Positions 48,193 through 55,060 of a stretch of DNA of 63,140 nt are shown here, piece by piece (the first letter of the stretch is position 1; every line of letters begins with the position of its first letter). Origin of the DNA: a virus; the IMG/VR virus record IMGVR_UViG_3300004770_000012, positions 1 through 63,140 of that record; one strand, 5' to 3'. The translations under genes and the position numbers were made by a program. A model generated the notes under the pieces. That model was not told the DNA's origin, did no database searches, and saw nothing but the letters and a program-made list of their open reading frames with translations.

Positions 48193-48898
48193 CGTAAATG
48201 AAATGTTATCCACCATTAATTCAAATGGTGGAATATCAAAAGCATCAAGATTTATGGCATATTTTAGAAAATACCCATCTGGTATTACAACAGATGGGAA
48301 TGCTAGTGATTTATCTTTCTTTTGCGAATCTACTTCTATTCCCGGTATTGCGTATCAAACAGATGATATCAGGGCATCTGGTTATGGAAATATAGAAAAA
48401 CGTCCTTATGCAACAGTATATCAAGATGTTACATTAAATTTCTTCTGTGATAATGATGGAAGAGTAATAAATTTTATGCATAAATGGTTGCAATCTATAT
48501 TTAATTTTAATAATAAAAGTGCTCCAGATGCTACAACAAATGCTGGTTTACCTCTTCATACTTTTGGGTATCCAAAAGATTATTTTGGAACAATAGAAAT
48601 AATACATTATTATGATCAAAATTATGGGCAAGAGCAAATCGTATCTGTTTCTCTTCAGGAAGCATATCCAATTAATATTGGAGAAATAACAGTTGATTGG
48701 AATAGTACAGATACTCTTACTAAGATTCCTGTGACGTTTGCTTATACTTATTGGTCATCAGAAACACTTGATCAAGGAACTATTGATACTAATTCTTCTA
48801 CCAGAGCATCTACATTGATGAATACACAAACAAGAATTGATTCTTCGCTTTCTTCAGTTCAAGAAGCAATTGGAATAACAACTCCTTTAAATCGTTAA
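48182..48898 (+). CDS. Tail tube-like protein (gp19/gp54 family)
   Basis: A 238-residue protein. The pattern KASRFMAYFRKYPSG, LSFFCESTSIPGIAY, YGNIEKRPYATVYQDVTLNF, FMHKWLQSIF, QEAYPINIGEITVDW, and IPVTFAYTYW matches the beta-barrel tube proteins of T4-type phages. The major tube protein gp19 and the baseplate tube initiator gp54 share this fold. The position next to gp4/gp26 and a tape measure, away from any sheath gene in the window, favours gp54, but the name is left open. Confidence 0.65.
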   Translation: MAFSVNEMLSTINSNGGISKASRFMAYFRKYPSGITTDGNASDLSFFCESTSIPGIAYQTDDIRASGYGNIEKRPYATVYQDVTLNFFCDNDGRVINFMHKWLQSIFNFNNKSAPDATTNAGLPLHTFGYPKDYFGTIEIIHYYDQNYGQEQIVSVSLQEAYPINIGEITVDWNSTDTLTKIPVTFAYTYWSSETLDQGTIDTNSSTRASTLMNTQTRIDSSLSSVQEAIGITTPLNR

Positions 48899-48925
48899 TA
48901 TATTAAAAAAATAAGGTGAAATGAA

Positions 48926-49618
48926 ATGGCATTACCGAAAATTAAACATCCTACTTATAAAATTACTATACCATCAAACAAAAAAGAAGTAAATTTTCGT
49001 CCTTTTACAGTACAAGAAGAAAAGCTTCTTCTTATGGCTAAGAATTCAGAAATTACTGAAGATATCATTAACACTGTAAGACAAGTTATTCAGAATTGTA
49101 TTATTGAACCTATTGATGTTGAAAAACTTGCCATTTTTGATATTGAATATATTTTTATTAAACTTAGGTCAAAATCAGTTGGAGAAATTGTTGAACTAGA
49201 ATACATTGATCCTGAAACAAATGAAAATGTAAAGTTTAAGGTAAATTTAGAAGATATTGAAGTAAAGAGAGACGAAAAACATACTAATAAGTTTCCTCTT
49301 TTTGAGAATATTGGTGTCGTTATGCGGTATCCAACTCTTGATGAAATCAAGGCAGTTGAAGATGCTGGTAAAGATGAAGCAGTATTTACTATGTTATTGA
49401 AATGTATCGACACAATTTATGACGATGAAACAGTATATTCTGATTATTCTGAGAAGGAATTGAAAGATTTTATTGATTCTCTTCCTATGGAAAGTATGGG
49501 AGCAATTCAAACTTTCTTTGAAACAATGCCTTCTGTTGAACATACAGTAACACTAAAGAATAAACAAGGTGAGACTAAGGAAGTTGTATTAAAAGGAATT
49601 AATAGTTTTTTTACATAA
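48926..49618 (+). CDS. 26: Baseplate hub assembly protein gp26
   Basis: A 230-residue protein, near T4 gp26 (208). The start LPKIKHPTYKITIPSNKKEV, then FRPFTVQEEKLLLMAKNSE, is the family signature, followed by IEYIFIKLRSKSVGEIVELE. The family acts as a tail assembly chaperone rather than a final virion component. AAGGTG lies before the ATG. Its stop overlaps the next ATG (TAATG), the arrangement of paired tail assembly chaperones in other phages. Confidence 0.87.
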   Translation: MALPKIKHPTYKITIPSNKKEVNFRPFTVQEEKLLLMAKNSEITEDIINTVRQVIQNCIIEPIDVEKLAIFDIEYIFIKLRSKSVGEIVELEYIDPETNENVKFKVNLEDIEVKRDEKHTNKFPLFENIGVVMRYPTLDEIKAVEDAGKDEAVFTMLLKCIDTIYDDETVYSDYSEKELKDFIDSLPMESMGAIQTFFETMPSVEHTVTLKNKQGETKEVVLKGINSFFT

Positions 49619-49803
49619 TGGTGGGATATAATAATATTGCCACCTATTATAATACTCTGTTTTCTTTGATACAACATCATAAATACTCATTGACAGAAGT
49701 ATATGAAATGTACCCATATGAGCGTGATCTATTCGTTGAATTATTAATACAGCATCTAAGAGAACAAGAAGAAGAAAACAACAGAAGAAACACACATGGC
49801 TGA
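49618..49803 (+). CDS. Small second tail assembly chaperone, gp51-like candidate
   Basis: A 61-residue protein: YYNTLFSLIQHHKYSLTEVY, then YPYERDLFVELLIQHLREQE. It is helical, begins within the gp26 stop codon and overlaps the tape-measure candidate by eight bases. In T4-type phages of cyanobacteria a comparable small gene after gp26 is called gp51. In lambda-like phages the same place is taken by the G-T frameshift extension. Here the second chaperone is a separate, translationally coupled gene. Name tentative. Confidence 0.6.
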   Translation: MVGYNNIATYYNTLFSLIQHHKYSLTEVYEMYPYERDLFVELLIQHLREQEEENNRRNTHG

Positions 49804-51937
49804 TTTAGGTAATTTAACGAAAAAAGTTGCAGGAAAAGTTGGTTCTGCAGCTATGACTGTAGGAAAAACAGCCGGGGGCGCAGTTGCTTCCGCTGGTAAA
49901 GCAGTTGGTGGCGTTGTTAGTTCTCTTGCTCAAGGTACGTTCAATACTATAAAAAGTGGTATTGTTCAATCTACAGGCATAAATGCATTACGCCCATCTA
50001 ATGTTATTGGTGGTGTATTAGATTCTGTTGGTCTTGGAGCAATGAGACCAGCATTTGGTGGAGACCCAACACAAAAAGCGGCTGCACAAGCAGCAAATCG
50101 TGTTGTAGCACAAAACAATGCTAATACTTCTTTAAAACCATTAGAAGAACTTCTTCAAAAACTTTTAACAATCAATGAAAAAATTCTTGAAAATACTAAC
50201 TCTATGTTAAGTTATGCAAAGAAACAAAGTGGACTATTAGATACTGCTAATGATCTTGTTAAAAAACAGATGCTACAAGATATTGAAAATGCAAGAGTAG
50301 CAGCTGGAAAAGGAAAAGTTGGCGTAGGCACACCAGCAAACGATAATACTCCCGGCAAAAAGCCAGCTGAAGGTGGTTTTCTCAGTGGAATTTTAGGGAG
50401 TATTATGGGTGGTGCTGGAAGTCTTTTAAAAATGCTTGGTCCAATCGGAGAATTTTTAGGTTCAATTGGAAGAATATTTTTAAAACTTGGCAGATTTACT
50501 ATGTTATTAAATCCATATGTTCTTGCAGCTGAAGTAATATTATTGTCTCTTAAAGCAGAAGATTGGGCATCTTTTTTTGACAATATTGGTAAAATATTTG
50601 GTGCTCTTGCTGAAGGAAAATTTCTTGAAGCTTTTACAAGATCAATGCTTTTACTTCCTGAATTAATACTTAGAGGACTGATGAGAATTGCAGAATATAT
50701 ACTTGAATTTTTTGGATTTGAAGACTTAGCAAAAAAATTAAGTAAATTTATTGATTCATTTGACTTATATGATATATTGGTAAATTCTTTTAAAGAAATT
50801 GTTGATGTTATAATGAATATTGGATCAATGCTTGTAGATGGTGCAAAATTTATAGGCAAAAAAATTGGCGGTGTAATATCTGGTGTATGGGATACTATAT
50901 CAAATGCATTTGGCACATTATTTAAAGATATAACGGATGCATTTGATGCTTTTTCTTCTGGTGATATAATCAAAGGAATAGTAAAGTTAGTTTATGCAAT
51001 ACCAGATGCTCTTATTCAATGGGTCGGAAGAGCATTAGCCACTGTAGTAGATTTTTTTGGTGGTGCAGAAATGGCTAAAACCATTCGTAATTTCTTAGAT
51101 AATTTTAATCTAACAGATACTATTCTTAAATTTTTTACATCTGTAAAAGAATATGTAACTGATACTTTTGCTAGTGCTACCAAAGCATTTTCTGATTGGT
51201 GGAAAGATTTTCATCCAATTGATGACATGATTGGAACATTTAGTTCAATAAAAGATTGGATAACATCTAAATTTACTGACACTACCAAAGCATTTTCACA
51301 ATGGTGGGATAGTTTTTCAATAATTGATATTGTACTTACGCCATTCAATTATTTAAAAGATACTGCAACAGCATTATTTGATAATCTTCAAAAATCAGTT
51401 GCAGATGTTCTTTCGTTTGATCTTGTCAAAAAAGTAAGTGATTCTATAAGTTCAGTAGTAAGCGGCGTTTGGGATTTCTTTAAAGCTTTGCCAAGCAAAG
51501 CTGTTGATTTAATTTCTGATTTGATTCCTGATAGTCTTAAAGGTTTTTTCAAATCTATGTTTGGTAGTTCAACCACACCAACAGCAACACCAACTACACC
51601 GCCAGTAACACAACCAAGAACAGCTCTTACTCCACAATCGACGAGTAGAGTAATTCAAGAACGTGAAGACGCTTTTAATGCTACACCAACTGCAGCTAAT
51701 GTTTCACCAGTTCCAACTGGAAGAGAGCAAGTATTCAATCAACAATCTGCACGTATGTCAGTTGATCAAGCAGCACCAACAGCTGTAATTATAAACAACA
51801 ATAATAATAGCCCAAATATTGGAAGTTCTGGGCAAAATTCACTGCCCAGAACTTCGGGTGCAGTACAAACAGCTCCACAATCATCTCATATAGACAGAGC
51901 ATTATATGGAGATACTTATGGAGCTGGTGTTCCTTAG
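49796..51937 (+). CDS. Tape measure / baseplate hub protein candidate (gp29 position)
   Basis: A 713-residue protein. Residues 1-75 are Gly/Ala/Val-rich helices (GKVGSAAMTVGKTAGGAVAS). Residues about 185-300 are strongly hydrophobic (GSIMGGAGSLLKMLGPIGEF; LNPYVLAAEVILLSLKAEDW). Amphipathic helices run to 590 with an internal near-duplicate (SATKAFSDWWKDF / DTTKAFSQWWDSF). The C-terminal 120 residues are Thr/Pro/Asn-rich and disordered-looking. Position directly after gp26 and a small chaperone is where tape measures lie. T4 gp29 is 590 residues. The gene ends four bases into the end of gp32 on the other strand. Confidence 0.6.
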   Translation: MADLGNLTKKVAGKVGSAAMTVGKTAGGAVASAGKAVGGVVSSLAQGTFNTIKSGIVQSTGINALRPSNVIGGVLDSVGLGAMRPAFGGDPTQKAAAQAANRVVAQNNANTSLKPLEELLQKLLTINEKILENTNSMLSYAKKQSGLLDTANDLVKKQMLQDIENARVAAGKGKVGVGTPANDNTPGKKPAEGGFLSGILGSIMGGAGSLLKMLGPIGEFLGSIGRIFLKLGRFTMLLNPYVLAAEVILLSLKAEDWASFFDNIGKIFGALAEGKFLEAFTRSMLLLPELILRGLMRIAEYILEFFGFEDLAKKLSKFIDSFDLYDILVNSFKEIVDVIMNIGSMLVDGAKFIGKKIGGVISGVWDTISNAFGTLFKDITDAFDAFSSGDIIKGIVKLVYAIPDALIQWVGRALATVVDFFGGAEMAKTIRNFLDNFNLTDTILKFFTSVKEYVTDTFASATKAFSDWWKDFHPIDDMIGTFSSIKDWITSKFTDTTKAFSQWWDSFSIIDIVLTPFNYLKDTATALFDNLQKSVADVLSFDLVKKVSDSISSVVSGVWDFFKALPSKAVDLISDLIPDSLKGFFKSMFGSSTTPTATPTTPPVTQPRTALTPQSTSRVIQEREDAFNATPTAANVSPVPTGREQVFNQQSARMSVDQAAPTAVIINNNNNSPNIGSSGQNSLPRTSGAVQTAPQSSHIDRALYGDTYGAGVP
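51822..51855 (-). terminator. 13-base perfect hairpin past gp32, inside the tape-measure gene
   Basis: GAAGTTCTGGGCA (51822-51834) and its exact complement (51843-51855) enclose an 8-base loop. It lies about 80 bases past the gp32 stop on the minus strand. No uninterrupted T-run follows directly, but a T-rich stretch (TATTATTATTGTTGTTT) starts about 13 bases after it on the minus strand. Probable transcript end or 3' stabiliser for gp32; it also lies within the tape-measure coding end. Confidence 0.6.
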
Positions 51938-52872
51938 TCCTTAGCAAGCTTCTTAAAGAAACTCAAGTCTTCGTCGTCTTCCTCTGCGGAATCCCAAGGA
52001 TTAGAAGCTTTTGGTGCTTCCTTCATTGCAGCCATCTTTGGCGATGGAGCAAAGTCTGTAGAATCGGATACCATAGTCTTCTTGTTATCAACAGCAAGAC
52101 CAAGAGCCTTTTCAAGACGCTTCTTCAACTCATCATAAGTCTTGAAGTTCTTTGGATCAAGAAGTTCAGTGAGTGAATACTCAGACTTCCAAATCTTCTC
52201 AAGCTCATCATCATCTCTGACAAGAGGACCAGTACGATCAAACTCTGACTTATCATAGTTTGGATATCCATCAACCTTACGAATCTTTAGCTTCAAGTTT
52301 GCACCTTCCCAAAGATCAAAAGGATTAAATGCATTTGAAGGATCATATTGCGGATGATCTGGACTACGACCCTGATCATCAAAAGCAGGATGCATAGCTT
52401 CATTGAGCTTCTCAAAAATCTTCTTACCATACTTGTAAAGGAAGACCTTGCCTTCATTCTGAGGGCGATTAGGATCAGAAACTACATAAATGTTTGAATA
52501 ATAACTCAAACGACGCTTCTGCTTACGAACGACTTCCTTGTTAGACTCAATACCAGAATTCCACAACTGAGAATTATACTCAGTGCAAGGATCAGCAGTA
52601 CCGGGACCAAAAGTAGTCAATGACTTCTCAATGTACCATCCGCCCGGTCCCTGAAATCCATGATCCCAAATACGAGTAAAAGGAACATCCTCACCAGAAG
52701 GTGCTGGCAAGAAACGAATGATAGCATAACCATTTCCAGCCTTATCAATGTCAGGCTTCCAAAAACGATTATCTTCATTGTTACTTGTGGGAGAATTAAT
52801 CTTGGCAATCTCGCTGTTGAGCTTATCAAACTGAGACTTGCGGTTGCTCTTAAGTGCTTCAAAGTTAGTCAT
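51934..52872 (-). CDS. 32: Single-stranded DNA-binding protein gp32
   Basis: 312 residues from the ATG complementary to 52870-52872. An ATG four codons earlier is less likely because its own codons supply the ribosome site (GGAG, six bases before the chosen ATG). The N-terminal LAST-type segment ALKSNRKSQFDKL, then NGYAIIRFLP, WDHGFQGPGGWYIE, YYSNIYVVSDP, NEGKVFLYKYGKKIF, WEGANLKLKIRKVDGYPNYD match T4 gp32 core blocks. Of the four T4 zinc ligands only His71 and perhaps Cys96 remain. The C-terminus keeps an acidic stretch (EEDDEDLSFF) for partner contacts. Role: coating single strands in replication and recombination. Confidence 0.92.
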   Translation of the reverse strand: MTNFEALKSNRKSQFDKLNSEIAKINSPTSNNEDNRFWKPDIDKAGNGYAIIRFLPAPSGEDVPFTRIWDHGFQGPGGWYIEKSLTTFGPGTADPCTEYNSQLWNSGIESNKEVVRKQKRRLSYYSNIYVVSDPNRPQNEGKVFLYKYGKKIFEKLNEAMHPAFDDQGRSPDHPQYDPSNAFNPFDLWEGANLKLKIRKVDGYPNYDKSEFDRTGPLVRDDDELEKIWKSEYSLTELLDPKNFKTYDELKKRLEKALGLAVDNKKTMVSDSTDFAPSPKMAAMKEAPKASNPWDSAEEDDEDLSFFKKLAKD

Positions 52873-52878
52873 AGTTAT

Positions 52879-52882
52879 CTCC
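52879..52882 (-). promoter_or_regulatory. Ribosome binding site deciding the gp32 start
   Basis: GGAG six bases before the second of two in-frame ATGs. The site overlaps the first ATG (ATGGAG), so starting there would place the ribosome site inside the coding sequence. Confidence 0.7.
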
Positions 52883-52889
52883 ATATGTA

Positions 52890-52919
52890 CGATGTGTTTA
52901 CGATTGTTTGTTCGATGTA
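52890..52919 (-). promoter_or_regulatory. Three phased repeats in the gp32 leader
   Basis: Three copies of CGAT(T)GT as read on the plus strand begin at 52890, 52901 and 52913, that is 11 and 12 bases apart, in the untranslated region before gp32. T4 gp32 represses its own translation by binding its leader, so a comparable operator is possible. The repeat sequence itself is not the T4 one. Confidence 0.35.
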
Positions 52920-52926
52920 TGTAAAA

Positions 52927-53499
52927 TCAAGAAAATTTATCTCTCAAGATTCCACAGTATTTATCTTTTTCTATGTTTAGAAAAAGACGAAGTTTGATAC
53001 AATTCAATTCTATTGTAGGCCAAAGAACTGGATCAAGAATCTTCTTATTCCAAGAATCAAAGAAACCAACACACTGATTAATAATAATAAATGTTTCTTT
53101 ATGTATCTTCTTGCGAATAAGAAGCTTTAGTAAATGAGGGTATTCCCCATCTTCCACCTTGAAGTTAGAATCAAAATCTTCAAGAAGCTCTTCTATATCA
53201 TTCTTAAAGATATATGTCAATGATTCTTTTCGTAGTAGAAACTTTTTATAAGTAAGATCACATTCATTTGAAAGCAAATCACCTACCCATATGTTAGCAT
53301 TTTCTGAAAGATTAGCAACAAGATAGTTAAATAAATCTTCCTTCTTTGAAAGTTTATAAAACATATATTTGTCTTTACGACTTTCAAAAGATGATTCGTT
53401 TGCTCTTACTTTACCATTGTACTTGAAATAATCATAAGATGGAAGAGTAAAATGTTGTTTAACAGCAAGATATTGTTTATATGCTTCAAAGGGTGTCAT
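52927..53499 (-). CDS. 59: DNA helicase loader gp59
   Basis: A 190-residue protein, near T4 gp59 (217). It follows the T4 order closely: AYKQYLAVKQHF (T4 LYLMIKQHM), YDYFKYNGKVRANESSFESR, RKDKYMFYKLSKKEDL, LVANLSENANIWVGDLLSNE, and YIFKNDIEELL. gp59 loads the gp41 helicase onto gp32-coated forks. It sits between gp32 and gp33-like genes as in T4. The start is adjacent to the upstream stop with a one-base overlap. Confidence 0.85.
   Translation of the reverse strand: MTPFEAYKQYLAVKQHFTLPSYDYFKYNGKVRANESSFESRKDKYMFYKLSKKEDLFNYLVANLSENANIWVGDLLSNECDLTYKKFLLRKESLTYIFKNDIEELLEDFDSNFKVEDGEYPHLLKLLIRKKIHKETFIIINQCVGFFDSWNKKILDPVLWPTIELNCIKLRLFLNIEKDKYCGILRDKFS
52958..52965 (-). promoter_or_regulatory. 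Possible late promoter GATAAATA before gp32
   Basis: GATAAATACTG on the minus strand lies 86 bases before gp32, inside the end of gp59. It has one mismatch to the T4 late consensus. T4 gp32 also has late transcription, which gives it some support. Confidence 0.3.
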
Positions 53500-53768
53500 T
53501 ATGCACTTGTCTTGTTATAATAATCGGAGAAGAAAGAGTGCATCTCACGCCAGAAATCATTTTCATTACAAGGAAGCTTCCATGTTTGATATAGTTTCCA
53601 AATACGATCATCCATATCCTTGAAGTTATCATATGCAGAATGATTAATTCCTTTCATGACAGTATAACCTTTTTCTTCTAGATATTCAACGATATCATTT
53701 GTATCAAAATCATCAAGGTCAACATCAACTTCTGTTTCAATATATGCTGTCTTTATTGTTCTTCCCAT
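53499..53768 (-). CDS. Small protein of unknown function between gp33-like and gp59
   Basis: An 89-residue acidic protein (ETEVDVDLDDFDTNDIVEYL) with an aromatic C-terminal half (RIWKLYQTWKLPCNENDFWR). No family recognised. GGAGTATATT precedes its ATG, and it overlaps gp59 by one base. Context (gp33, gp59, gp32) suggests a role in replication or late transcription, but nothing in the sequence shows this. Confidence 0.6.
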   Translation of the reverse strand: MGRTIKTAYIETEVDVDLDDFDTNDIVEYLEEKGYTVMKGINHSAYDNFKDMDDRIWKLYQTWKLPCNENDFWREMHSFFSDYYNKTSA

Positions 53769-53778
53769 AATATACTCC

Positions 53779-54012
53779 TTAGATAGGAAGTCTATTTGTT
53801 TTCTTCATCATATTCATATTTTCAGCTTCATATTGAAGTCTTGCTTTCAAAATAGCATTATGCTTAATCAAAGCTGCAACTGTTTCTACTTCTATATTAT
53901 GACTTTCACAATATAAAATTACAGCATCCATATATTCACAATTTTTATTCTTCACAATCATCTCAATTTCAATAACAAAATCAGATGGAGTTTTAATATT
54001 AACAATTTTCAT
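53779..54012 (-). CDS. 33: Late transcription accessory protein gp33-like
   Basis: A 77-residue protein: FVIEIEMIVKNKNCEYMDAV, then LYCESHNIEVETVAALIKHN, ending KTNRLPI. The YMDAV-x-x-YCE-x(n)-IE core and terminal LPI resemble gp33 proteins of cyanophage-type T4 relatives, which link polymerase carrying the gp55 sigma factor to the sliding clamp. T4 gp33 is longer (112). The position beside gp59 agrees with T4. AAAGGA precedes the ATG. The presence of TATAAATA motifs in this genome fits a gp33/gp55 system. Confidence 0.65.
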   Translation of the reverse strand: MKIVNIKTPSDFVIEIEMIVKNKNCEYMDAVILYCESHNIEVETVAALIKHNAILKARLQYEAENMNMMKKTNRLPI

Positions 54013-54025
54013 AATTAATCCTTTT

Positions 54026-54061
54026 AAAAAGTGAGCCCATTCTGTTCCAAGGCGGTGCTCA
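54026..54061 (-). terminator. Hairpin and T-run ending the tmRNA coding piece
   Basis: On the minus strand TGAGC, one bulged A and CC pair with GGGCTCA, followed by CTTTTT. The stem arms are 54057-54061 and 54032-54036 plus two inner pairs. It lies 13 bases past the tag stop codon and 14 bases before gp33. Confidence 0.65.
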
Positions 54062-54328
54062 TACCCGTGAAACTTAAGCCGCTAGGCGAGTCTCAATGAG
54101 TGCATTATCGTTAGCATCTAAACGTTGCTTTTAGTCTCTTCGTACCTTTACTACAACCCGTCGAACCTATTTCCAGCCCATCAAAGATACATTGGTGACA
54201 ATATTAGAGACCTTTGCTCTTATCATCGGTACGGTCATGCGAGGACCAATGTATCCATGGTGGACTGGTCGGGTACTGCCCCCGAGTCCGAATTGTCTAT
54301 TCCTTACGCCTCAACGACTTAAGCATCA
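54026..54328 (-). ncRNA. ssrA: Permuted two-piece tmRNA, alphaproteobacterial type
   Basis: On the minus strand the acceptor piece comes first. It ends with a T-stem TCGGG/CCCGA around the unusual loop GGCAGTA, the acceptor strand CCAGTCC, and an encoded ACCA (3' end at 54258). A 78-base intervening segment follows with an 11-base perfect stem (54245-54255 with 54186-54196). The coding piece then starts at 54179 with GGGCTGG, which pairs with CCAGTCC with one G-U, followed by GGTTCGACGGG, the tmRNA signature. The tag frame (54074-54115) reads ANDNALIETRLAA then TAA. A hairpin and T-run end the gene. The 5' boundary (about 54328) is estimated. Role: rescue of stalled ribosomes and tagging for proteolysis. 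Confidence 0.95.
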
Positions 54329-54359
54329 TATTTATAACACAGCTATTATTATATGTCAA
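54329..54359 (-). promoter_or_regulatory. Sigma70-type promoter containing an exact late motif, for tmRNA
   Basis: TTGACA (54354-54359), a 17-base spacer, and TATAAA (54331-54336) make a near-consensus host promoter. The -10 extends to TATAAATA (54329-54336), the T4 late consensus. The tmRNA acceptor piece begins directly downstream. Confidence 0.75.
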
Positions 54360-54364
54360 GCAAC

Positions 54365-55060
54365 TCAAATACCATATTTGTCTTTATATTTCTTGCGAAC
54401 TTCTAGCAACTTGCCAACATAATCATCTCTTTTTTCAATAAAAATTTGTGGTTCTTCATCATCAACAGAAATCATTACTACAGTCTGAGAAATAGGTATG
54501 CCAGTTCTTTCTTCATACATGATTGCATAAGCAGCTGCTTGACAAAAATAATTAGTGATGTAACTTTTTTCTTTTGGTTTTAGTGCTGTCTTAAAATCGA
54601 TAATAGAAAGTTTGCCTTCATATTCAGCAACACAATCGACTGTTCCAGCCATCTCAAGATAGTCGGAATACAATCTTACTTCTTGAAGATGCACATTATC
54701 AATCTTTTCATCAATAACTTTCCTCAACCTAGAAAAACTTTCTAGGTCAATTATACTATATTTTTTATCGAAAACATCTTCATTATTGATATATTCTTCA
54801 CAAATTTTATGAACACGAGTTCCACGAGAAGCAGCTTTAGAAGAAATTTTGTTTGCTTCTTCAGCACCAACTCGTCGCCGCCATTCCATAATAGCATCTT
54901 TCGTCATCATCCCAACAACAGTTGTCACTGATGGATACTTGGCTCCGGTAGGAGTTTGATAAAACCTACCGGAGTCTGTGTTTATTTGTTCAACTTTTTC
55001 AATGATAATTTTATCAGTGTGTTGAAAGATTTTCTTCTTTTTTGAATTCGGTTTCCACAT
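54365..55060 (-). CDS. PD-(D/E)XK nuclease, RecB/Cas4-like exonuclease
   Basis: A 231-residue protein. YPSVTTVVGMM near residue 42 and RGTRVHKICEEY with His84 precede the nuclease core: AGTVDCVAEY (Asp142), LSIIDFKTA (Asp155, Lys157), then YFCQAAAYAIMY (Gln174, Tyr178). This is the RecB-family order H-D-DxK-QxxxY, as in many small phage exonucleases. No iron-sulfur cysteine cluster is evident. It overlaps the upstream PhoH-like gene by 47 bases and precedes the tmRNA. Likely acts in DNA recombination or host DNA turnover. Confidence 0.78.
   Translation of the reverse strand: MWKPNSKKKKIFQHTDKIIIEKVEQINTDSGRFYQTPTGAKYPSVTTVVGMMTKDAIMEWRRRVGAEEANKISSKAASRGTRVHKICEEYINNEDVFDKKYSIIDLESFSRLRKVIDEKIDNVHLQEVRLYSDYLEMAGTVDCVAEYEGKLSIIDFKTALKPKEKSYITNYFCQAAAYAIMYEERTGIPISQTVVMISVDDEEPQIFIEKRDDYVGKLLEVRKKYKDKYGI

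Noticed and set aside
50212-50973. A 253-codon minus-strand open frame
   Set aside because: Antisense to the tape-measure candidate. Its Ser/Ile/Asn-rich composition is a mirror of the helical coding frame, with no family pattern.
54125-54441. Three overlapping plus-strand open frames
   Set aside because: They are antisense to the tmRNA and nuclease, overlap each other in different frames and lack ribosome sites. The tmRNA structure explains the region.
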